Notes: generated from the letters alone by a model not told the origin. Numbered from the stretch's first letter, positions 1 to 11,806 are shown. The stretch: DNA of 64,000 nt from Polynucleobacter sp. Tro8-14-1 (GCF_018881655.1 NZ_JACVPX010000003.1:205474-269473); one strand, 5' to 3'. Made by a program: numbers and translations.

Positions 1-255
1 GAGCACAACCAAAATTGCCAGGCCGATAGCTGCCTCAGCAGCTGCCACAGTCAAAATAAAGAATACGAATACTTGACCAGCCATATCACCCAAATAATGG
101 GAGAAAGCCACAAAGTTCATGTTCACCGAGAGAAGCATCAACTCAATTGCCATCAGCAAAACGATGACATTCTTGCGGTTTAAGAAAATTCCGATAACGC
201 TAGTTGCAAATAAGATCGCACCCAACACTAAATAATGAGCGAGAGTGATATTCAT
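1..255 (-). CDS. nuoK: NADH-quinone oxidoreductase subunit K (partial)
   Basis: Membrane subunit of respiratory complex I, related to Mrp antiporter subunits and part of the proton-pumping arm. The start codon is at 253-255 and 85 codons are visible before the window edge; the family is about 101 residues, so only the C-terminus is missing. The translated start [16 protein letters not shown] and the later IELMLLSVN segment, holding the conserved membrane glutamate, are typical of NuoK. Its ATG overlaps the nuoJ stop by 4 bp (ATGA), indicating translational coupling. nuoL, M and N presumably follow outside the window. Confidence 0.95.
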   Translation of the reverse strand, partial: MNITLAHYLVLGAILFATSVIGIFLNRKNVIVLLMAIELMLLSVNMNFVAFSHYLGDMAGQVFVFFILTVAAAEAAIGLAILVVL

Positions 256-899
256 TTCTTCCCCCCTCTTGTATCTTGCTTTGCAGCCATGTCTGAACCC
301 ATTTTCACAATGCGCATGCGATCTGCTGCAACGACATTGACTTGCTCGTGAATATTCTGCGATTTAGAGTCTTTGCGATTACGCAATGTCAATGCAACTG
401 CGGCAATAATCGCCACTAGTAAGATCACACCAGCAACTTCAAAGGCGTATACATAATCGACAAAGATCAACATACCCAAAGCTTGGGTATTGTTTGCCAT
501 CAACTCTTCTGGCATGAGCTGCACTGGCACATCAGTTCCAATAAAGCTACGAATGATCACAATTGATAACTCAAGAACAATGACGGCACCCATCAAGAAG
601 GCAACCGGTAGAAACTTTTTGAAATCGCGACGTAAATGTTCAATATCTAAGTCCAGCATCATCACCACGAAGAGGAACAAGACCATCACTGCGCCAACAT
701 AGACCAAAATCAGAGCCAAGCTTAAGAACTCCGCCTTGAGCAACATCCAAAGACCTGACGCGCAAAAGAAAGCCAATACCAAGAATAGTGCTGCATGCAC
801 TGGGTTACGAGCCGTGATCACACGAAGCCCAGAAATCACCAATAAGCCTGCAAAGCCATAAAAAAACATGGCAAATAAAGTAGATGGATCGAATGTCAT
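252..899 (-). CDS. nuoJ: NADH-quinone oxidoreductase subunit J
   Basis: Inner-membrane subunit of complex I, 215 residues, with about five hydrophobic helices followed by a polar C-terminal tail rich in lysine and arginine. The segment [19 protein letters not shown] is the diagnostic NuoJ helix 3, which undergoes a pi-bulge/alpha transition in structurally studied complex I. The gene sits between nuoI (20 bp upstream) and nuoK (4 bp overlap) in the usual order. Nothing unusual is visible. Confidence 0.97.
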   Translation of the reverse strand: MTFDPSTLFAMFFYGFAGLLVISGLRVITARNPVHAALFLVLAFFCASGLWMLLKAEFLSLALILVYVGAVMVLFLFVVMMLDLDIEHLRRDFKKFLPVAFLMGAVIVLELSIVIIRSFIGTDVPVQLMPEELMANNTQALGMLIFVDYVYAFEVAGVILLVAIIAAVALTLRNRKDSKSQNIHEQVNVVAADRMRIVKMGSDMAAKQDTRGGKK

Positions 900-919
900 A
901 TTAGTTAAGCTCGATTCGA

Positions 920-1411
920 TTAACGGTAAGGTGCATCAGCTGCACGGTTAGCGGCGATATCTTTTTCGTATTTATCACCCACAGCTAAAAGCATGTCTTT
1001 AGTGAAATACAAGTCGCCGCGCTTATCGCCGAAATACTCAAAAATATTTGTTTCAACAATGGCGTCTACTGGGCAAGCCTCTTCACAGAAACCACAAAAG
1101 ATACATTTAGTCAGGTCAATGTCATAACGGCTGGTACGACGAGTGCCATCATCACGCTCAGCAGTTTCAATGGTGATAGCATAAGCCGGACAAACTGCTT
1201 CACATAACTTGCAGCCAATACAGCGCTCTTCACCATTTTCATAACGACGAAGTGCGTGCAAACCACGAAAGCGACTGGATAACGGCGTCTTTTCTTCTGG
1301 GTATTGAACGGTAATTTTTGGCTTAAAGAGATAGCGACCGGTAATAGACATGCCGACCAAGATATCTCTTAGCATCAAGCTATCGAGGAATTGGGAAATT
1401 TTCTTAAACAT
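920..1411 (-). CDS. nuoI: NADH-quinone oxidoreductase subunit I
   Basis: Peripheral-arm iron-sulfur subunit carrying clusters N6a and N6b, which pass electrons towards NuoB and quinone. Two ferredoxin-type motifs are visible: [12 protein letters not shown] and [12 protein letters not shown], each CxxCxxCxxxCP, in the middle third of the 163-residue protein. The N-terminus has an amphipathic segment expected to lie on the membrane. It is 11 bp downstream of nuoH in the operon. Confidence 0.97.
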   Translation of the reverse strand: MFKKISQFLDSLMLRDILVGMSITGRYLFKPKITVQYPEEKTPLSSRFRGLHALRRYENGEERCIGCKLCEAVCPAYAITIETAERDDGTRRTSRYDIDLTKCIFCGFCEEACPVDAIVETNIFEYFGDKRGDLYFTKDMLLAVGDKYEKDIAANRAADAPYR

Positions 1412-1422
1412 GATTTATCAAC

Positions 1423-2496
1423 TTATTTCCAAATATTCCATGGAGAGACAACCCACGCGCCGATCACAACCACCCAAAATACTGATATGGGAATAAATAT
1501 TTTCCAACCCAAACGCATAATTTGGTCATAGCGATAGCGCGGTAATGTAGCGCGCAACCAAATAACGCAGGATAGGAGGAAGAATGTTTTACCAAATAAC
1601 CAGAAGAACCCTGGAATATCACGCAAGATTGGCAAGTCAACAATCGGCAACCAACCTCCTAAGAACATGATGGATGCAACAGCTGCAATCAAAATCATGT
1701 TGGCATATTCAGCCAAGAAGAACATGGCAAAAGACATACCTGAATACTCAACCATGTGTCCAGCTACGATTTCAGATTCACCCTCAACCACGTCAAATGG
1801 ATGGCGGTTTGTTTCAGCAACGCCAGAGATAAAGTAAATCAAGAACATTGGTAATAAAGGTAACCAATTCCACGAGAGGAAATTAAGACCCATGCTGGCA
1901 AAGTAGCCCTGCTCTTGTGAAGTTACGATGGCGCTTAAATTTAACGAACCCGAGGTAAGCAAGACGGTAACCAATGCAAAGCCCATTGCAATCTCATAGG
2001 AGATCATTTGAGCTGATGCGCGCATTGCACCGAGGAATGGATATTTAGAGTTAGAAGACCAACCAGCCAAGATAACCCCATAAACACCAATAGAAGAAAT
2101 AGCCATGATGTACAGCAAGCCTGCGTTTACATCAGCTAAAACCATCTTTGCCTGAAATGGAATCACAGCCCAAGCAGCAAATGCAGGCATGATCACCATG
2201 ATTGGTGCAATGAAGTACAAAACCTTACTAGCTTGAGCAGGTGCAATGATCTCTTTCATCAAGAGCTTTAATGCGTCAGCAATTGGCTGCAATAAACCCA
2301 GTGGACCTACGCGATTTGGGCCAAGACGAATATGCATCCAGCCAATCAACTTTCTTTCCCAAAGGGTTAGATAGGCAACGCAACCAAACATCGGCAATAC
2401 GATGATCACAATACGAATCAATGCCCAAACCAAGGGCCACAATGAGCCAAAAATAGCCTCGCCTTGAGTAGTTATGAGGTTCAAGAAATTATCCAT
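1423..2496 (-). CDS. nuoH: NADH-quinone oxidoreductase subunit H
   Basis: Multi-helix membrane subunit that forms much of the quinone-binding chamber at the junction of the two arms of complex I. The 357 residues contain about eight or nine transmembrane helices. [19 protein letters not shown] and the loop [19 protein letters not shown], with conserved acidic residues, are hallmark NuoH motifs. It lies 8 bp after nuoG. Length and motifs are normal. Confidence 0.98.
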   Translation of the reverse strand: MDNFLNLITTQGEAIFGSLWPLVWALIRIVIIVLPMFGCVAYLTLWERKLIGWMHIRLGPNRVGPLGLLQPIADALKLLMKEIIAPAQASKVLYFIAPIMVIMPAFAAWAVIPFQAKMVLADVNAGLLYIMAISSIGVYGVILAGWSSNSKYPFLGAMRASAQMISYEIAMGFALVTVLLTSGSLNLSAIVTSQEQGYFASMGLNFLSWNWLPLLPMFLIYFISGVAETNRHPFDVVEGESEIVAGHMVEYSGMSFAMFFLAEYANMILIAAVASIMFLGGWLPIVDLPILRDIPGFFWLFGKTFFLLSCVIWLRATLPRYRYDQIMRLGWKIFIPISVFWVVVIGAWVVSPWNIWK

Positions 2497-2504
2497 CTCG
2501 TCCC

Positions 2505-4820
2505 TTATGCCTTACTAATAGTTACTGGACCAAACATCGATCCCAATTTGGCACTTGCCATGGTGCCAGCAGAAATTCTGACAGCTCCAGGCGCTAAATT
2601 AACCTCTAATGTTGCCGGCATATCAACCGAATGAGAATCTTGGCTAACACGCACTGCATCACCCTCTTTGAGGCCCAATTCAACGAAAGTGATTTTATTT
2701 AAGCCTACCTGATTGCCACGCTTAGCATCACGCGTTAACTGCAAAGCTGAAGAACGCCGTACGATTTGGTCGCCAGCATAAATGTTGACATCAGCCAAAC
2801 GCTCGAGACCATTGAAAGGAGCTAGATTTCCATTGGCAATCGAAGAGCTTGTAGCTTTGTTATTTAAGCGATTGCAATAACCATCGTCCAATGCTTCTCC
2901 TAGCGCTTCCTCAGGAGCATTAAACAAGAAACCGTCTAAACCTAAGAGCCCACCCAATACACGCAATACTTTCCATGCTGGACGTGAATCACCTAAAGGT
3001 TTTACTGAAGGCTGGACTGTTTGAACCCTTCCCTCTAAATTCACAAAGGTAGAGACTGTTTCTGAAAACACTGAAGTAGGCAGAATGACATCGGCTACCT
3101 CCATCAAGTCAGCACTCTTATAAGCGCTCAAAGCAATAACGGTATTAGCCTTTGCCAAAGCCGCACGAGCAGTTGCTGGATTTGGCAAATCTGAATCTGG
3201 CTCGATATTCATCAAGATCACTGCGCGACGTTCGCCAGATAAGACTGACTCAACACCCACGCCGTTAGCATTCACTAAAGATGCGCCAACGGCATTGCCA
3301 CCAACTGGCAAGAAGCCTAAGGTAGTACTAGTCTGATCAGCAATAAATTGCGCCATGACGTGCAAGTCAGAAGCGTGGTGATGCGCAATAGCAGCAGAAC
3401 CAAGCAATATAGCCTTTGACTCACCGGAGAGCAAGCTATCGGCAATCTTCTGCGCCGCAGGAGAAATGGTTAGATTAAATGTGCCAACTGGCGCTGTTAC
3501 TGATTTTGCTTTTGCAACAGCAAGTGCAACTTCACTCAATGCATTCAACCATGCGCTTGGAGCCACTGAAATACCGCTACTTGGAATAAACCAGTCATCA
3601 CCACCCGCATCGATACGTAATACTTGTAAGGCGCGTTTGCTGGCAGTACGAATACGAGCAGCTAATACAGGCTGGTCTTTGCGCAAGAAACTACCAATAA
3701 CTAATACACGATCCAATTCATTGATCTTGGCGATTGGCATACCCAACCATGGCGCTGCTGCAGCATTTTTTACATCAGTTTGGCGCAATCGAGTTTCCAT
3801 TTGATTGGAGCCAAGGCCACGCACTAACTTTTGCAAGAGGTGCAATTCCTCAGTAGAAGATATTGGGTGGGCTAAAGCACCAATCGACTCAGGACCACTT
3901 TCTGCTGAAATTGTTTTCAGAGAATGAGCAACATAATCTAAAGCTGACTGCCAATCTGTTTCTAACCACTGGCCGCCCTGCTTCACCATTGGTGTGGTTA
4001 CACGGTCAGAACTATTTAAACCTTCATAAGAGAAGCGATCACGATCGCTAATCCAGCATTCATTAATAGCTTCGTTTTCTAGAGCAACTACACGCATGAC
4101 TTTATTAGCTTTAGTCTGAACTGTAGTGTTGGCACCTAAGCTATCGTGCGGACTAACTGAACGCTTACGTCCGAGTTCCCATGTACGCGCTGCATAACGG
4201 AATGGCTTGCTGGTTAAAGCGCCAACTGGACACAAATCAATCATGTTTCCAGACAGCTCTGAATCTACCGTCTGACCAACGAAGGTGGTGATCTCGGAAT
4301 GCTCACCGCGGTTGACCATACCTAACTCCATAACGCCGGCAACTTCTTGGCCGAAGCGTACACAACGAGTGCAATGGATGCAACGTGTCATCTCTTGCAT
4401 GGAGATCAATGGGCCAACATTTTTATGGAAGACAACACGCTTCTCTTCATCGTAGCGTGAGTTTGATTTTCCGTAACCAACCGCTAAGTCTTGTAATTGA
4501 CACTCGCCACCCTGATCGCAAATTGGGCAATCTAATGGATGGTTAATGAGCAAGAATTCCATGACAGAACGCTGAGCCTCAACCGCTTTTGCAGAATGCG
4601 TAAACACCTTCATGCCTTGAGTCACTGGAGTCGCACACGCAGGTAATGGCTTAGGCGCCTTCTCCACTTCTACTAGACACATGCGGCAGTTAGCAGCAAT
4701 CGATAACTTCTTGTGATAGCAGAAGTGAGGAACGTAGGTGCCGAGCTTGTTCGCGGCGTGCATCACCATCGAACCTTGCGGAACTTCTACAGTCTTACCA
4801 TCTAATTCGATTTCTACCAT
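2505..4820 (-). CDS. nuoG: NADH-quinone oxidoreductase subunit G
   Basis: Large iron-sulfur subunit of the peripheral arm. The N-terminus has a [2Fe-2S] domain (CRMCLVEVE), then [14 protein letters not shown] and the His-Cys cluster region [14 protein letters not shown], then a long molybdopterin-oxidoreductase-like domain that has lost cofactor function in complex I. I chose the ATG at 4818-4820 giving MVEIELDGK; an in-frame GTG two codons upstream (4826) is an alternative start. It is about 771 residues, usual for betaproteobacteria, and lies 32 bp downstream of nuoF. Confidence 0.96.
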   Translation of the reverse strand: MVEIELDGKTVEVPQGSMVMHAANKLGTYVPHFCYHKKLSIAANCRMCLVEVEKAPKPLPACATPVTQGMKVFTHSAKAVEAQRSVMEFLLINHPLDCPICDQGGECQLQDLAVGYGKSNSRYDEEKRVVFHKNVGPLISMQEMTRCIHCTRCVRFGQEVAGVMELGMVNRGEHSEITTFVGQTVDSELSGNMIDLCPVGALTSKPFRYAARTWELGRKRSVSPHDSLGANTTVQTKANKVMRVVALENEAINECWISDRDRFSYEGLNSSDRVTTPMVKQGGQWLETDWQSALDYVAHSLKTISAESGPESIGALAHPISSTEELHLLQKLVRGLGSNQMETRLRQTDVKNAAAAPWLGMPIAKINELDRVLVIGSFLRKDQPVLAARIRTASKRALQVLRIDAGGDDWFIPSSGISVAPSAWLNALSEVALAVAKAKSVTAPVGTFNLTISPAAQKIADSLLSGESKAILLGSAAIAHHHASDLHVMAQFIADQTSTTLGFLPVGGNAVGASLVNANGVGVESVLSGERRAVILMNIEPDSDLPNPATARAALAKANTVIALSAYKSADLMEVADVILPTSVFSETVSTFVNLEGRVQTVQPSVKPLGDSRPAWKVLRVLGGLLGLDGFLFNAPEEALGEALDDGYCNRLNNKATSSSIANGNLAPFNGLERLADVNIYAGDQIVRRSSALQLTRDAKRGNQVGLNKITFVELGLKEGDAVRVSQDSHSVDMPATLEVNLAPGAVRISAGTMASAKLGSMFGPVTISKA

Positions 4821-4852
4821 GCTCACTTTTAGATATCCCGTGCTCTAAATCT

Positions 4853-6151
4853 TTATAAAGGTTGTGCAGAATCTAAGCAGCGCTTATGTTCTACGTGATA
4901 CGCAAATTCATCCATATAATGTTTCAACATGCCACGTACCGGCATTGCTGCTGCATCACCTAAAGCGCAAATCGTACGACCTTGAATATTGGCAGCTACG
5001 TCATTCAGCAAATCCAAGTCCTCTGGACGTCCTTCACCATGTTCAATGCGATGAACAATGCGCCATAACCAACCAGTACCTTCACGACATGGGGTGCATT
5101 GACCGCATGATTCTTCGTGGTAGAAGTAAGACAAACGCTCCAAGGCGCGGACCATACAACGGGTTTCGTTCATCACGATCACAGCGCCAGATCCCAACAT
5201 TGATCCTGCTTTTGCAATACTGTCGTAGTCCATAGTCAGATCAGTCATCTGCGCACCAGGAACAACTGGCGCAGAAGATCCTCCAGGAATCACAGCCTTC
5301 AAAGCTTTGCCATCACGCATACCGCCAGCAAGCTTTAAGAGCTCTGAAAATGGAGTACCCAACGGAATTTCATAGTTGCCTGGATGAACCACGTCACCCG
5401 ATACCGAGAATATTTTGGTTCCACCATTATTGGGTTTTCCAAGCTCTAAATAGGCTGGACCGCCAATGGCCAAAATAAATGGCACAGCAGCAAATGTCTC
5501 AGTGTTATTAATGGTTGTTGGCTTGCCATACAAACCAAAACTTGCCGGGAATGGTGGCTTAAAGCGTGGCTGCCCTTTCTTACCTTCTAAAGATTCAAGC
5601 AGGGCCGTTTCTTCACCACAAATATAAGCACCCCAACCTGGGGATGCGTGTAACTGGAAGGAAAAATCGCTTCCTAAAATTTTGTCACCCAGATATCCTG
5701 CTGCTCGCGCTTCTTCAAGCGCCTCTTCGAAGCGAGAATACACATCCCAGATTTCACCGTGGATGTAGTTGTAGCCAACTGTAATACCCATTGTGTAAGC
5801 GCCGATGATCATGCCTTCAATCAAAGCGTGTGGGTTATAGCGCATGATGTCACGGTCTTTAAAAGTACCGGGTTCACCTTCATCGCTATTGCAAACTAAA
5901 TATTTTTGTCCCGGGAATTGACGGGGCATAAAGCTCCACTTCAAACCCGTTGGGAAGCCTGCGCCTCCGCGACCACGTAATGAAGAAGCCTTTAATTCGG
6001 CAATGATGGCATCAGGAGATACTTTGTCGTTAATTAAACGACGTAGTTGTTGATAACCACCACGACTTTCGTAATCTTTTAAACGCCAGTTATCTCCATT
6101 TAATCCAGCGAGGATTAAAGGCTTGATATGGCGATCGTGCAAGCTGGTCAT
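4853..6151 (-). CDS. nuoF: NADH-quinone oxidoreductase subunit F
   Basis: NADH-oxidising flavoprotein that binds NADH, FMN and the N3 [4Fe-4S] cluster. Visible are the glycine-rich nucleotide-binding stretch [15 protein letters not shown], the FMN/NADH segment [14 protein letters not shown], and the cluster motif [12 protein letters not shown] near residue 350. Its 432 residues match the family. The start overlaps the nuoE stop by 4 bp (ATGA), so translation of NuoE and NuoF, which form a subcomplex, is probably coupled. Confidence 0.98.
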   Translation of the reverse strand: MTSLHDRHIKPLILAGLNGDNWRLKDYESRGGYQQLRRLINDKVSPDAIIAELKASSLRGRGGAGFPTGLKWSFMPRQFPGQKYLVCNSDEGEPGTFKDRDIMRYNPHALIEGMIIGAYTMGITVGYNYIHGEIWDVYSRFEEALEEARAAGYLGDKILGSDFSFQLHASPGWGAYICGEETALLESLEGKKGQPRFKPPFPASFGLYGKPTTINNTETFAAVPFILAIGGPAYLELGKPNNGGTKIFSVSGDVVHPGNYEIPLGTPFSELLKLAGGMRDGKALKAVIPGGSSAPVVPGAQMTDLTMDYDSIAKAGSMLGSGAVIVMNETRCMVRALERLSYFYHEESCGQCTPCREGTGWLWRIVHRIEHGEGRPEDLDLLNDVAANIQGRTICALGDAAAMPVRGMLKHYMDEFAYHVEHKRCLDSAQPL

Positions 6152-6654
6152 GCTGCTTTCCCTTCTGCACGTAACTCACTCAATAAAGCATCAATCTTTT
6201 CTTTGCTCATAAAACTGCACATGCGCTTGTCATTCACCAACATCACTGGTGAATCACCACAGGCACCCATGCACTCACCCTCTTTCAAGGTAAAAGTTCC
6301 GCATGGGGTAGTTTCGTTGTAGCCAATACCTAAGGTCTCCTTAAGGTATGTTGCTGCAGTTTCACCATGGGTTAATTGGCATGGCAAATTAGTGCAAATC
6401 ACCAATTTGTACTTACCAATTTTTTTGGTGTTGTACATGTTGTAGAAAGTTGCGACTTCATCAACAGCAATGCTTGGCATTTCTAAAATCTGGGCAACCG
6501 TTTCAATAACTTCAGGAGAAACCCAGCCCACCTCAGTTTGAGCAGCAATCAAACAAGCCATCACAGCGGATTGCTTATGCTCAGCAGGATACTTAGCGAT
6601 ATTGCGATGAATATCAGCTAGTGTTTTATCGGATAGTTGCAGAGTCGTAGTCAT
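6148..6654 (-). CDS. nuoE: NADH-quinone oxidoreductase subunit E
   Basis: Thioredoxin-fold [2Fe-2S] subunit (cluster N1a) that partners NuoF. Cluster ligands appear as CTNLPCQL and [10 protein letters not shown]. The open frame continues 21 codons further upstream into the end of nuoD, but the ATG at 6652-6654 ([12 protein letters not shown]) gives the normal family N-terminus and leaves a 22-bp gap after nuoD, so I prefer it. That gives 168 residues. Confidence 0.95.
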   Translation of the reverse strand: MTTTLQLSDKTLADIHRNIAKYPAEHKQSAVMACLIAAQTEVGWVSPEVIETVAQILEMPSIAVDEVATFYNMYNTKKIGKYKLVICTNLPCQLTHGETAATYLKETLGIGYNETTPCGTFTLKEGECMGACGDSPVMLVNDKRMCSFMSKEKIDALLSELRAEGKAA

Positions 6655-6676
6655 TAAATATTCCTTGGCACGCCTA

Positions 6677-7930
6677 TTAGCGGTCAATCTCCCCGAACAC
6701 AATATCTTGGGTACCAATAATGGTTACTGCATCAGCCAACATGTGACCACGTGACATCTCGTCCATTGCCGACAAGTGCACAAATCCTGGCGCACGAATC
6801 TTCATGCGATAGGGTTTATTTGCACCATCAGAAATTAAGTAAATACCAAATTCACCTTTAGGATGCTCAACAGCTGAGTAAGCCTCGCCATCAGGAACGT
6901 GAATACCCTCGGTGAATAGTTTGAAATGGTGAATCAACTCTTCCATATTGGTTTTCATATCCACACGCTTTGGTGGGGAAACCTTATGGTTGTCGCTCAT
7001 CACAGGACCTGGATTAGCCTTTAACCAAGCTACGCACTGTTTGATGATGCGATTAGATTGACGCATTTCTTCCATGCGCACTAAATAACGATCATAAGAA
7101 TCGCCATTCACGCCCACTGGAATATCAAAATCTAAACGGTCATAGACTTCATATGGCTGCTTCTTACGCAAATCCCACTCGATACCTGAACCACGAAGCA
7201 TTGGACCTGTGAAGCCGAGCTGCAATGCGCGCTCAGGAGTCACAATACCGATATTCACTAAACGTTGCTTCCAAATACGGTTATCAGTTAAGAGGTTGCA
7301 ATACTCGTCAACATTGGCATCAAACCCATTGGTAAATTGCTCGATGAAATCAAGTAATGTGCCACTACGATTTTCATTCAAACGCTTGATAGCAGATGCA
7401 CTGCGAATCTTGTTCTTGGTGTACTGAGCCATTTGATCAGGCAAGTCACGATAAACGCCACCTGGACGATAGTAAGCGGCATGCATACGTGCACCAGATA
7501 CCGCCTCATACATATCAAAGATATCTTCGCGATCCCGGAAAGCGTACAAGAAGACAGCCATTGCACCAACGTCCAGACCATGACAGCCAATCCAAAGCAA
7601 GTGATTCAGCAAACGAGTGAGCTCGTCATACATCACGCGGATATATTGAGCACGCAACGGAACATCAACTTGCAGTAATTTTTCAATGGCCATGACATAG
7701 GCATGCTCATTGGACATCATGGAAACATAATCTAAACGATCCATGTAGGGGACGTTTTGAATCCAAGTACGTGTTTCAGCTAATTTTTCTGTCGCGCGAT
7801 GTAATAAACCGATATGCGGGTCAGCACGCTGGATCACTTCACCATCGAGCTCAAGCACTAGACGTAATACGCCATGCGCAGCAGGATGCTGAGGACCGAA
7901 ATTGAGGGTGTAGTTCTTAATTTGTGCCAT
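6677..7930 (-). CDS. nuoD: NADH-quinone oxidoreductase subunit D
   Basis: 49-kDa-type subunit of complex I, homologous to the large subunit of NiFe hydrogenases but without the metal cysteines, and forming the quinone-binding site with NuoB. The start [22 protein letters not shown] and the segment [19 protein letters not shown] are diagnostic. It is 417 residues, normal for a stand-alone NuoD (not fused to NuoC as in enterobacteria). It lies 3 bp after nuoC. Confidence 0.98.
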   Translation of the reverse strand: MAQIKNYTLNFGPQHPAAHGVLRLVLELDGEVIQRADPHIGLLHRATEKLAETRTWIQNVPYMDRLDYVSMMSNEHAYVMAIEKLLQVDVPLRAQYIRVMYDELTRLLNHLLWIGCHGLDVGAMAVFLYAFRDREDIFDMYEAVSGARMHAAYYRPGGVYRDLPDQMAQYTKNKIRSASAIKRLNENRSGTLLDFIEQFTNGFDANVDEYCNLLTDNRIWKQRLVNIGIVTPERALQLGFTGPMLRGSGIEWDLRKKQPYEVYDRLDFDIPVGVNGDSYDRYLVRMEEMRQSNRIIKQCVAWLKANPGPVMSDNHKVSPPKRVDMKTNMEELIHHFKLFTEGIHVPDGEAYSAVEHPKGEFGIYLISDGANKPYRMKIRAPGFVHLSAMDEMSRGHMLADAVTIIGTQDIVFGEIDR

Positions 7931-7933
7931 AAC

Positions 7934-8533
7934 TTAAACCGGGCCTCCGTACTGCTCTTCACGAACAATGCGTGGAGTAATTTCTCGTGCCTCAATCGTG
8001 ACCGGTTGATAGACAACACGTTTTAACTCTGGGTCATAACGCATTTCCACATTACCGCTGATTGGGAAATCTTTTCTAAATGGATGACCAATGAAGCCAT
8101 AGTCAGTCAGAATGCGGCGCAAGTCTTCGTGACCGTCAAATAGGATACCGTAGAGATCGAAGGCTTCACGCTCAAACCAATTGGCCGCAGCCCAAACTGG
8201 TGTAATTGAGGCTACTAATGGGTAGCTATCATCGGGCGCAAAAACACGAACACGTAAACGCCAGTTGTGTTGCAAAGAAAGTAGATGGCTTACAACACCA
8301 AAGCGCAGACCGCTCCATGCTCCATCACGGAAATCTTGATAGTCAACACCACATAGATCAATCAATTGCTCAAAAGCAAGCGAAGGATCATCACGCAACA
8401 ACATGGCAGATTCAAAATAAGTGTCCGCATTAACAACTACAGTCACCTCACCCAATGAAATCTCAATGGATTTAGCGCGCTTACCTAAAACTTTTTCTAA
8501 GTTGGCTGCTAATTGAATTAAACGATCTGACAT
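7934..8533 (-). CDS. nuoC: NADH-quinone oxidoreductase subunit C
   Basis: 30-kDa subunit of the peripheral arm of complex I, 199 residues. The C-terminal signature [29 protein letters not shown] is complete and typical (here split: [12 protein letters not shown], then GHPFRKDFP). It is encoded separately from NuoD, 3 bp upstream of it and 3 bp downstream of nuoB, so the genes are tightly packed in one operon. Confidence 0.97.
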   Translation of the reverse strand: MSDRLIQLAANLEKVLGKRAKSIEISLGEVTVVVNADTYFESAMLLRDDPSLAFEQLIDLCGVDYQDFRDGAWSGLRFGVVSHLLSLQHNWRLRVRVFAPDDSYPLVASITPVWAAANWFEREAFDLYGILFDGHEDLRRILTDYGFIGHPFRKDFPISGNVEMRYDPELKRVVYQPVTIEAREITPRIVREEQYGGPV

Positions 8534-8536
8534 AAA

Positions 8537-9019
8537 TTAAGCCTTCCGCGCAATCGTGCTCGTACGAGCAATCTTAGATTGCAGCTGAATAATTCCATAG
8601 ATCAACGCTTCTGCAGTTGGGGGGCAGCCTGGAACATAAATATCGACTGGCACAATGCGGTCGCAACCGCGTACTACTGAATAAGAGTTATGGTAATAAC
8701 CACCGCCATTGGCGCAGGAACCCATAGAGATTACCCAACGTGGTTCTGGCATTTGGTCATAAACCTTGCGGAGTGCTGGAGCCATCTTGTTGCACAAAGT
8801 GCCGGCGACAATCATCAAATCGGATTGACGTGGAGATGGACGAAATACGACGCCAAATCGATCCAAGTCATAACGGGAAGCGCCCGCATGCATCATCTCT
8901 ACCGCACAACAAGCCAGACCAAAGGTCATAGGCCATAAGGAGCCGTTACGCGTCCAGTTAATCAACTGATCCGCAGTGGTAGTTACAAAACCTTCTTTAA
9001 GTACGCCTTCCAATGCCAT
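8537..9019 (-). CDS. nuoB: NADH-quinone oxidoreductase subunit B
   Basis: Carries cluster N2, the last iron-sulfur centre before quinone. The tandem cysteines CCAVEMM plus GSCANGGG and [11 protein letters not shown] supply the ligands. The reading frame extends 33 codons upstream into nuoA, but the ATG at 9017-9019 ([11 protein letters not shown]) gives the family N-terminus and avoids overlap with nuoA, giving 160 residues. Spacing to nuoA is 5 bp. Confidence 0.97.
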
Positions 9020-9024
9020 ATCTA

Positions 9025-9384
9025 TCACTCCCAGTCGAGAGCGCCCTTTTTCCAGATATATACAAATCCCACAATGAATTCCAATAAGAAAATCACCATA
9101 GAGGCGTAGCCAAGCCATCCAATGTCACGTAGCGCTACACCCCATGGGAATAGGAATGCAGTTTCTAAGTCAAATAGGATGAAGAGAATGGCGATTAAGT
9201 AGTAACGCACGTCAAACTTCATACGCGCATCTTCGAAAGCTTCAAAACCGCACTCATAGGGAGAGAGTTTTTCAGCGTCAGGCTTCGAAGGAGCCAAGAT
9301 TTTTCCGAGGAACATGGGGACTAATCCCACCCCAATACCTACGAGGATAAAAAGCAGAACAGGAAAGTAATTAGCGAGATTCAA
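9025..9384 (-). CDS. nuoA: NADH-quinone oxidoreductase subunit A
   Basis: First gene of the complex I operon, encoding a 119-residue membrane subunit with three predicted helices. The loop [21 protein letters not shown] contains the conserved cysteine and acidic residues between helices 1 and 2. The operon promoter must lie in the 109 bp between nuoA and tRNA-Leu, or transcription reads through from the tRNA; I could not identify it with confidence. Confidence 0.97.
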
Positions 9385-9493
9385 AATAGCCCTGATTCGT
9401 TTGTCTGGTAAATCCTAAAAACAACAAATTATTACTTATTCCACTACATAAGACATTGATTTGGAGCAAAAAACGCTCATCAATACCCTTTTT

Positions 9494-9578
9494 TGGTGCC
9501 GACGGCGAGACTCGAACTCGCACAGCCTAAGCCACTACCCCCTCAAGATAGCGTGTCTACCAATTTCACCACGTCGGC
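9494..9578 (-). tRNA. tRNA-Leu (anticodon GAG)
   Basis: Read on the minus strand, the gene starts GCCGACGTGGTG and ends with GTCGGCA plus an encoded CCA at 9494-9496. The 7-bp acceptor stem, D-arm with AATTGGTAGAC, T-arm GTTCGAGTC and a long variable arm fit a class II leucine tRNA. The anticodon loop reads CTTGAGG, giving anticodon GAG. It lies between secG and nuoA, as is common in Burkholderiales. Confidence 0.95.
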
Positions 9579-9664
9579 ATCTTGCAAAACTCATCAATTC
9601 TACTGCATTGCACAAGTGCACTACCCCAAATTCTGGGCTAGAAAATCTGTAAAAGCCTACTGTT

Positions 9665-10009
9665 TTACTTAGGAACTGCTGGTTTACTTGGATCCTGTGT
9701 TGGGGCTACTGGAGCGGCTGGCATTGCTGCCGGGGCTACAGTTCCGGAGAGAACACCAGGACTTATTTCCTTCTTGTTACCAATCCAAGTAATTCCTAAA
9801 GTACAAAGGAAGAAAACTGCTGCAAAAACAGCCGTTGTATGGGACAAGAAATTAGCGGATCCGCTAGCACCAAAGAGGCTGCCAGAAGAGCCTGAGCCAA
9901 AGGCTGCACCCATATCGGCACCCTTACCTTGCTGTAATAGCACCAATAGAATGACAGCCAAAGCTGAAATTACCTGCAATACGATCAATAAAGTCTTAAA
10001 CCATTCCAC
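9665..10009 (-). CDS. secG: preprotein translocase subunit SecG
   Basis: Small accessory subunit of the SecYEG protein-export channel in the inner membrane. The 114 residues have two hydrophobic helices (about 5-25 and 53-73) flanking the conserved cytoplasmic loop LLQQGKGADMGAAFGSG, which is the family signature. The C-terminal tail is alanine and proline rich and variable in the family. It follows tpiA by 22 bp and probably shares its transcript. Confidence 0.95.
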   Translation of the reverse strand: MEWFKTLLIVLQVISALAVILLVLLQQGKGADMGAAFGSGSSGSLFGASGSANFLSHTTAVFAAVFFLCTLGITWIGNKKEISPGVLSGTVAPAAMPAAPVAPTQDPSKPAVPK

Positions 10010-10031
10010 AGCTTATCTCCAAATAAAAAAT

Positions 10032-10790
10032 CTATGCCTGACAAATAGCTAGAAAGTCCTGGGGATTCAAGGATGCTCCCCCAACCAATCCACCATCTAT
10101 ATCTGGCATGGCAAATAATTCAACGGCATTATCAGGCTTGACACTGCCGCCGTACAAAATTCCAACGTGAGATGCAACATCTTCATTAAATTCAGCCAAT
10201 TGCAGACGAATAGCACGATGCATATCTTGCGCAACTTGAGCGCTGGCGACTTTGCCTGTACCGATCGCCCATACTGGCTCATAAGCGATTAAGCAATCAG
10301 CAAGACGATCTTGTAAAACACCCGCCTGCTTTGCAACTTGAGCACAAACAATCTCTTCCGCCCTACCTGAATTTCTTTCATCAGCAGTCTCACCCACACA
10401 AATCACTGGAGTCATACCATTGTCCAATACCTCGAGGGCTTTAGCAGCAACGACCTCATCAACCTCTTGGTGCATTTGACGGCGCTCAGAGTGCCCAACG
10501 ATGACATAAGTACAACCAAGTTCTTTGAGCATTGAGGCCGCAACCTCACCGGTATAAGCGCCCGAACTATGGGCTGATGCGTCTTGTGCGCCTAGATTCA
10601 AAAAAGCCAATGAATGCTCTTTAATCAACTGTGCACATTGGGATAAATACGGAAATGGCGGGCAGACCGCATATTTACGTCCAGATGGCATTCCACTCTC
10701 CATGCCACGAGCAACGGTCTTGATCCAATCTTGATTGCTCGCAAGACTGCCATTCATTTTCCAATTGCCGATAACGATGAGTGGTCGCAT
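10032..10790 (-). CDS. tpiA: triosephosphate isomerase
   Basis: Interconverts dihydroxyacetone phosphate and glyceraldehyde 3-phosphate in glycolysis and gluconeogenesis. The 252-residue TIM barrel shows the substrate-binding lysine in GNWKMNG, the catalytic histidine in VGHSERR, the catalytic glutamate in IAYEPVWAIGTGK, and the phosphate-binding GGSV and GGASL near the C-terminus. It lies 17 bp after the quinone oxidoreductase gene and 22 bp before secG. Confidence 0.98.
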   Translation of the reverse strand: MRPLIVIGNWKMNGSLASNQDWIKTVARGMESGMPSGRKYAVCPPFPYLSQCAQLIKEHSLAFLNLGAQDASAHSSGAYTGEVAASMLKELGCTYVIVGHSERRQMHQEVDEVVAAKALEVLDNGMTPVICVGETADERNSGRAEEIVCAQVAKQAGVLQDRLADCLIAYEPVWAIGTGKVASAQVAQDMHRAIRLQLAEFNEDVASHVGILYGGSVKPDNAVELFAMPDIDGGLVGGASLNPQDFLAICQA

Positions 10791-10807
10791 AGGGGTAATG
10801 AATATTT

Positions 10808-11806
10808 CTAAACAGTTAAAACAATTTTGCCAACGTGCTCGGATGACTCCATCAATGCATGAGCATCTGCCGCTTGATCTAGCGTAAACGTTTTATAAAT
10901 GACTGGCTTCAGTTTGCCAGCATTGAGCAAAGGCCAAACATTTTCAAAAAGCTGCTTGGTAATTTGCTTCTTAAATGAAACTGGGCGTGGACGTAAGGTT
11001 GAACCGGTAATGTTTAGGCGACGACGCAAAATCTGATTGGTACTCACTTCTGCTTTTGATCCACCTTGGATAGCAATAATCACAATGCGACCATCATCAG
11101 CGAGACAGTCAATTTCTTTTTGCACATAAGCGCCAGTAACCATATCAAGAATGACGTTAACACCTTTGCCATCAGTGGCCTTCTTCACTTCTTCTACAAA
11201 ATCTTGTGTCTTGTAATTGATGGCGAGATCAGCGCCCAATGCTACACATGCGGCACATTTTTCATCCGTACCAGCAGTCACAAATACTTTATGGCCTAAG
11301 GCTTTAGCAATCAGGATTGCAGTCACGCCGATACCACTGGAGCCTCCTTGAACCAATAAAGTTTCGCCTTCGGCCAGTTGACCACGCATGAAGACGTTGC
11401 TCCATACGGTATAAAACGTTTCAGGCAAAGCTGCAGCTTCTTGGTCAGTAAACCCCTTAGGGTAAGGTAAGCACTGGGCTACAGGCGCAGTACACAAGTC
11501 AGCGTAACCACCACCTTGAACGAGTGCGCAAACCTTATCACCCAGCTTTAAGCCAAATATGTTGTCAGGATGAGCTAAATCACCGCCGACGATTTCACCG
11601 GCAACTTCAAGACCGGGAATATCAGATGCGCCAGCTGGAACCGGGTAATGCCCCTTACGCTGTAAAACGTCAGGTCGATTAATTCCAGCTGCCAGAACTT
11701 TGATCAAAATTTCACCAGTCCCAGCAGCAGGAGCTACTGGATCAGGGCGAGTAGTTGGCACCAGCATTTCTGGGGCGCCAAATTCTTTGATTTCAATAAC
11801 ACGCAT
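10808..11806 (-). CDS. NAD(P)H:quinone oxidoreductase, zinc-independent MDR family
   Basis: Medium-chain dehydrogenase/reductase of the quinone oxidoreductase (Qor/PIG3-like) group, which reduces quinones with NADPH. The Rossmann motif VQGGSSGIGVTAILIAKALG is near residue 145, and zinc-ligand cysteines of alcohol dehydrogenases are not evident. I chose the ATG at 11804-11806 (MRVIEIKEFG); the frame continues 21 codons upstream towards pnp without family similarity. It gives 332 residues. Substrate is unproven. Confidence 0.88.
   Translation of the reverse strand: MRVIEIKEFGAPEMLVPTTRPDPVAPAAGTGEILIKVLAAGINRPDVLQRKGHYPVPAGASDIPGLEVAGEIVGGDLAHPDNIFGLKLGDKVCALVQGGGYADLCTAPVAQCLPYPKGFTDQEAAALPETFYTVWSNVFMRGQLAEGETLLVQGGSSGIGVTAILIAKALGHKVFVTAGTDEKCAACVALGADLAINYKTQDFVEEVKKATDGKGVNVILDMVTGAYVQKEIDCLADDGRIVIIAIQGGSKAEVSTNQILRRRLNITGSTLRPRPVSFKKQITKQLFENVWPLLNAGKLKPVIYKTFTLDQAADAHALMESSEHVGKIVLTV

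Noticed and set aside
7378..7678. Overlapping small frames on both strands in nuoD
   Set aside because: All lie inside the well-conserved nuoD coding sequence and lack independent support.
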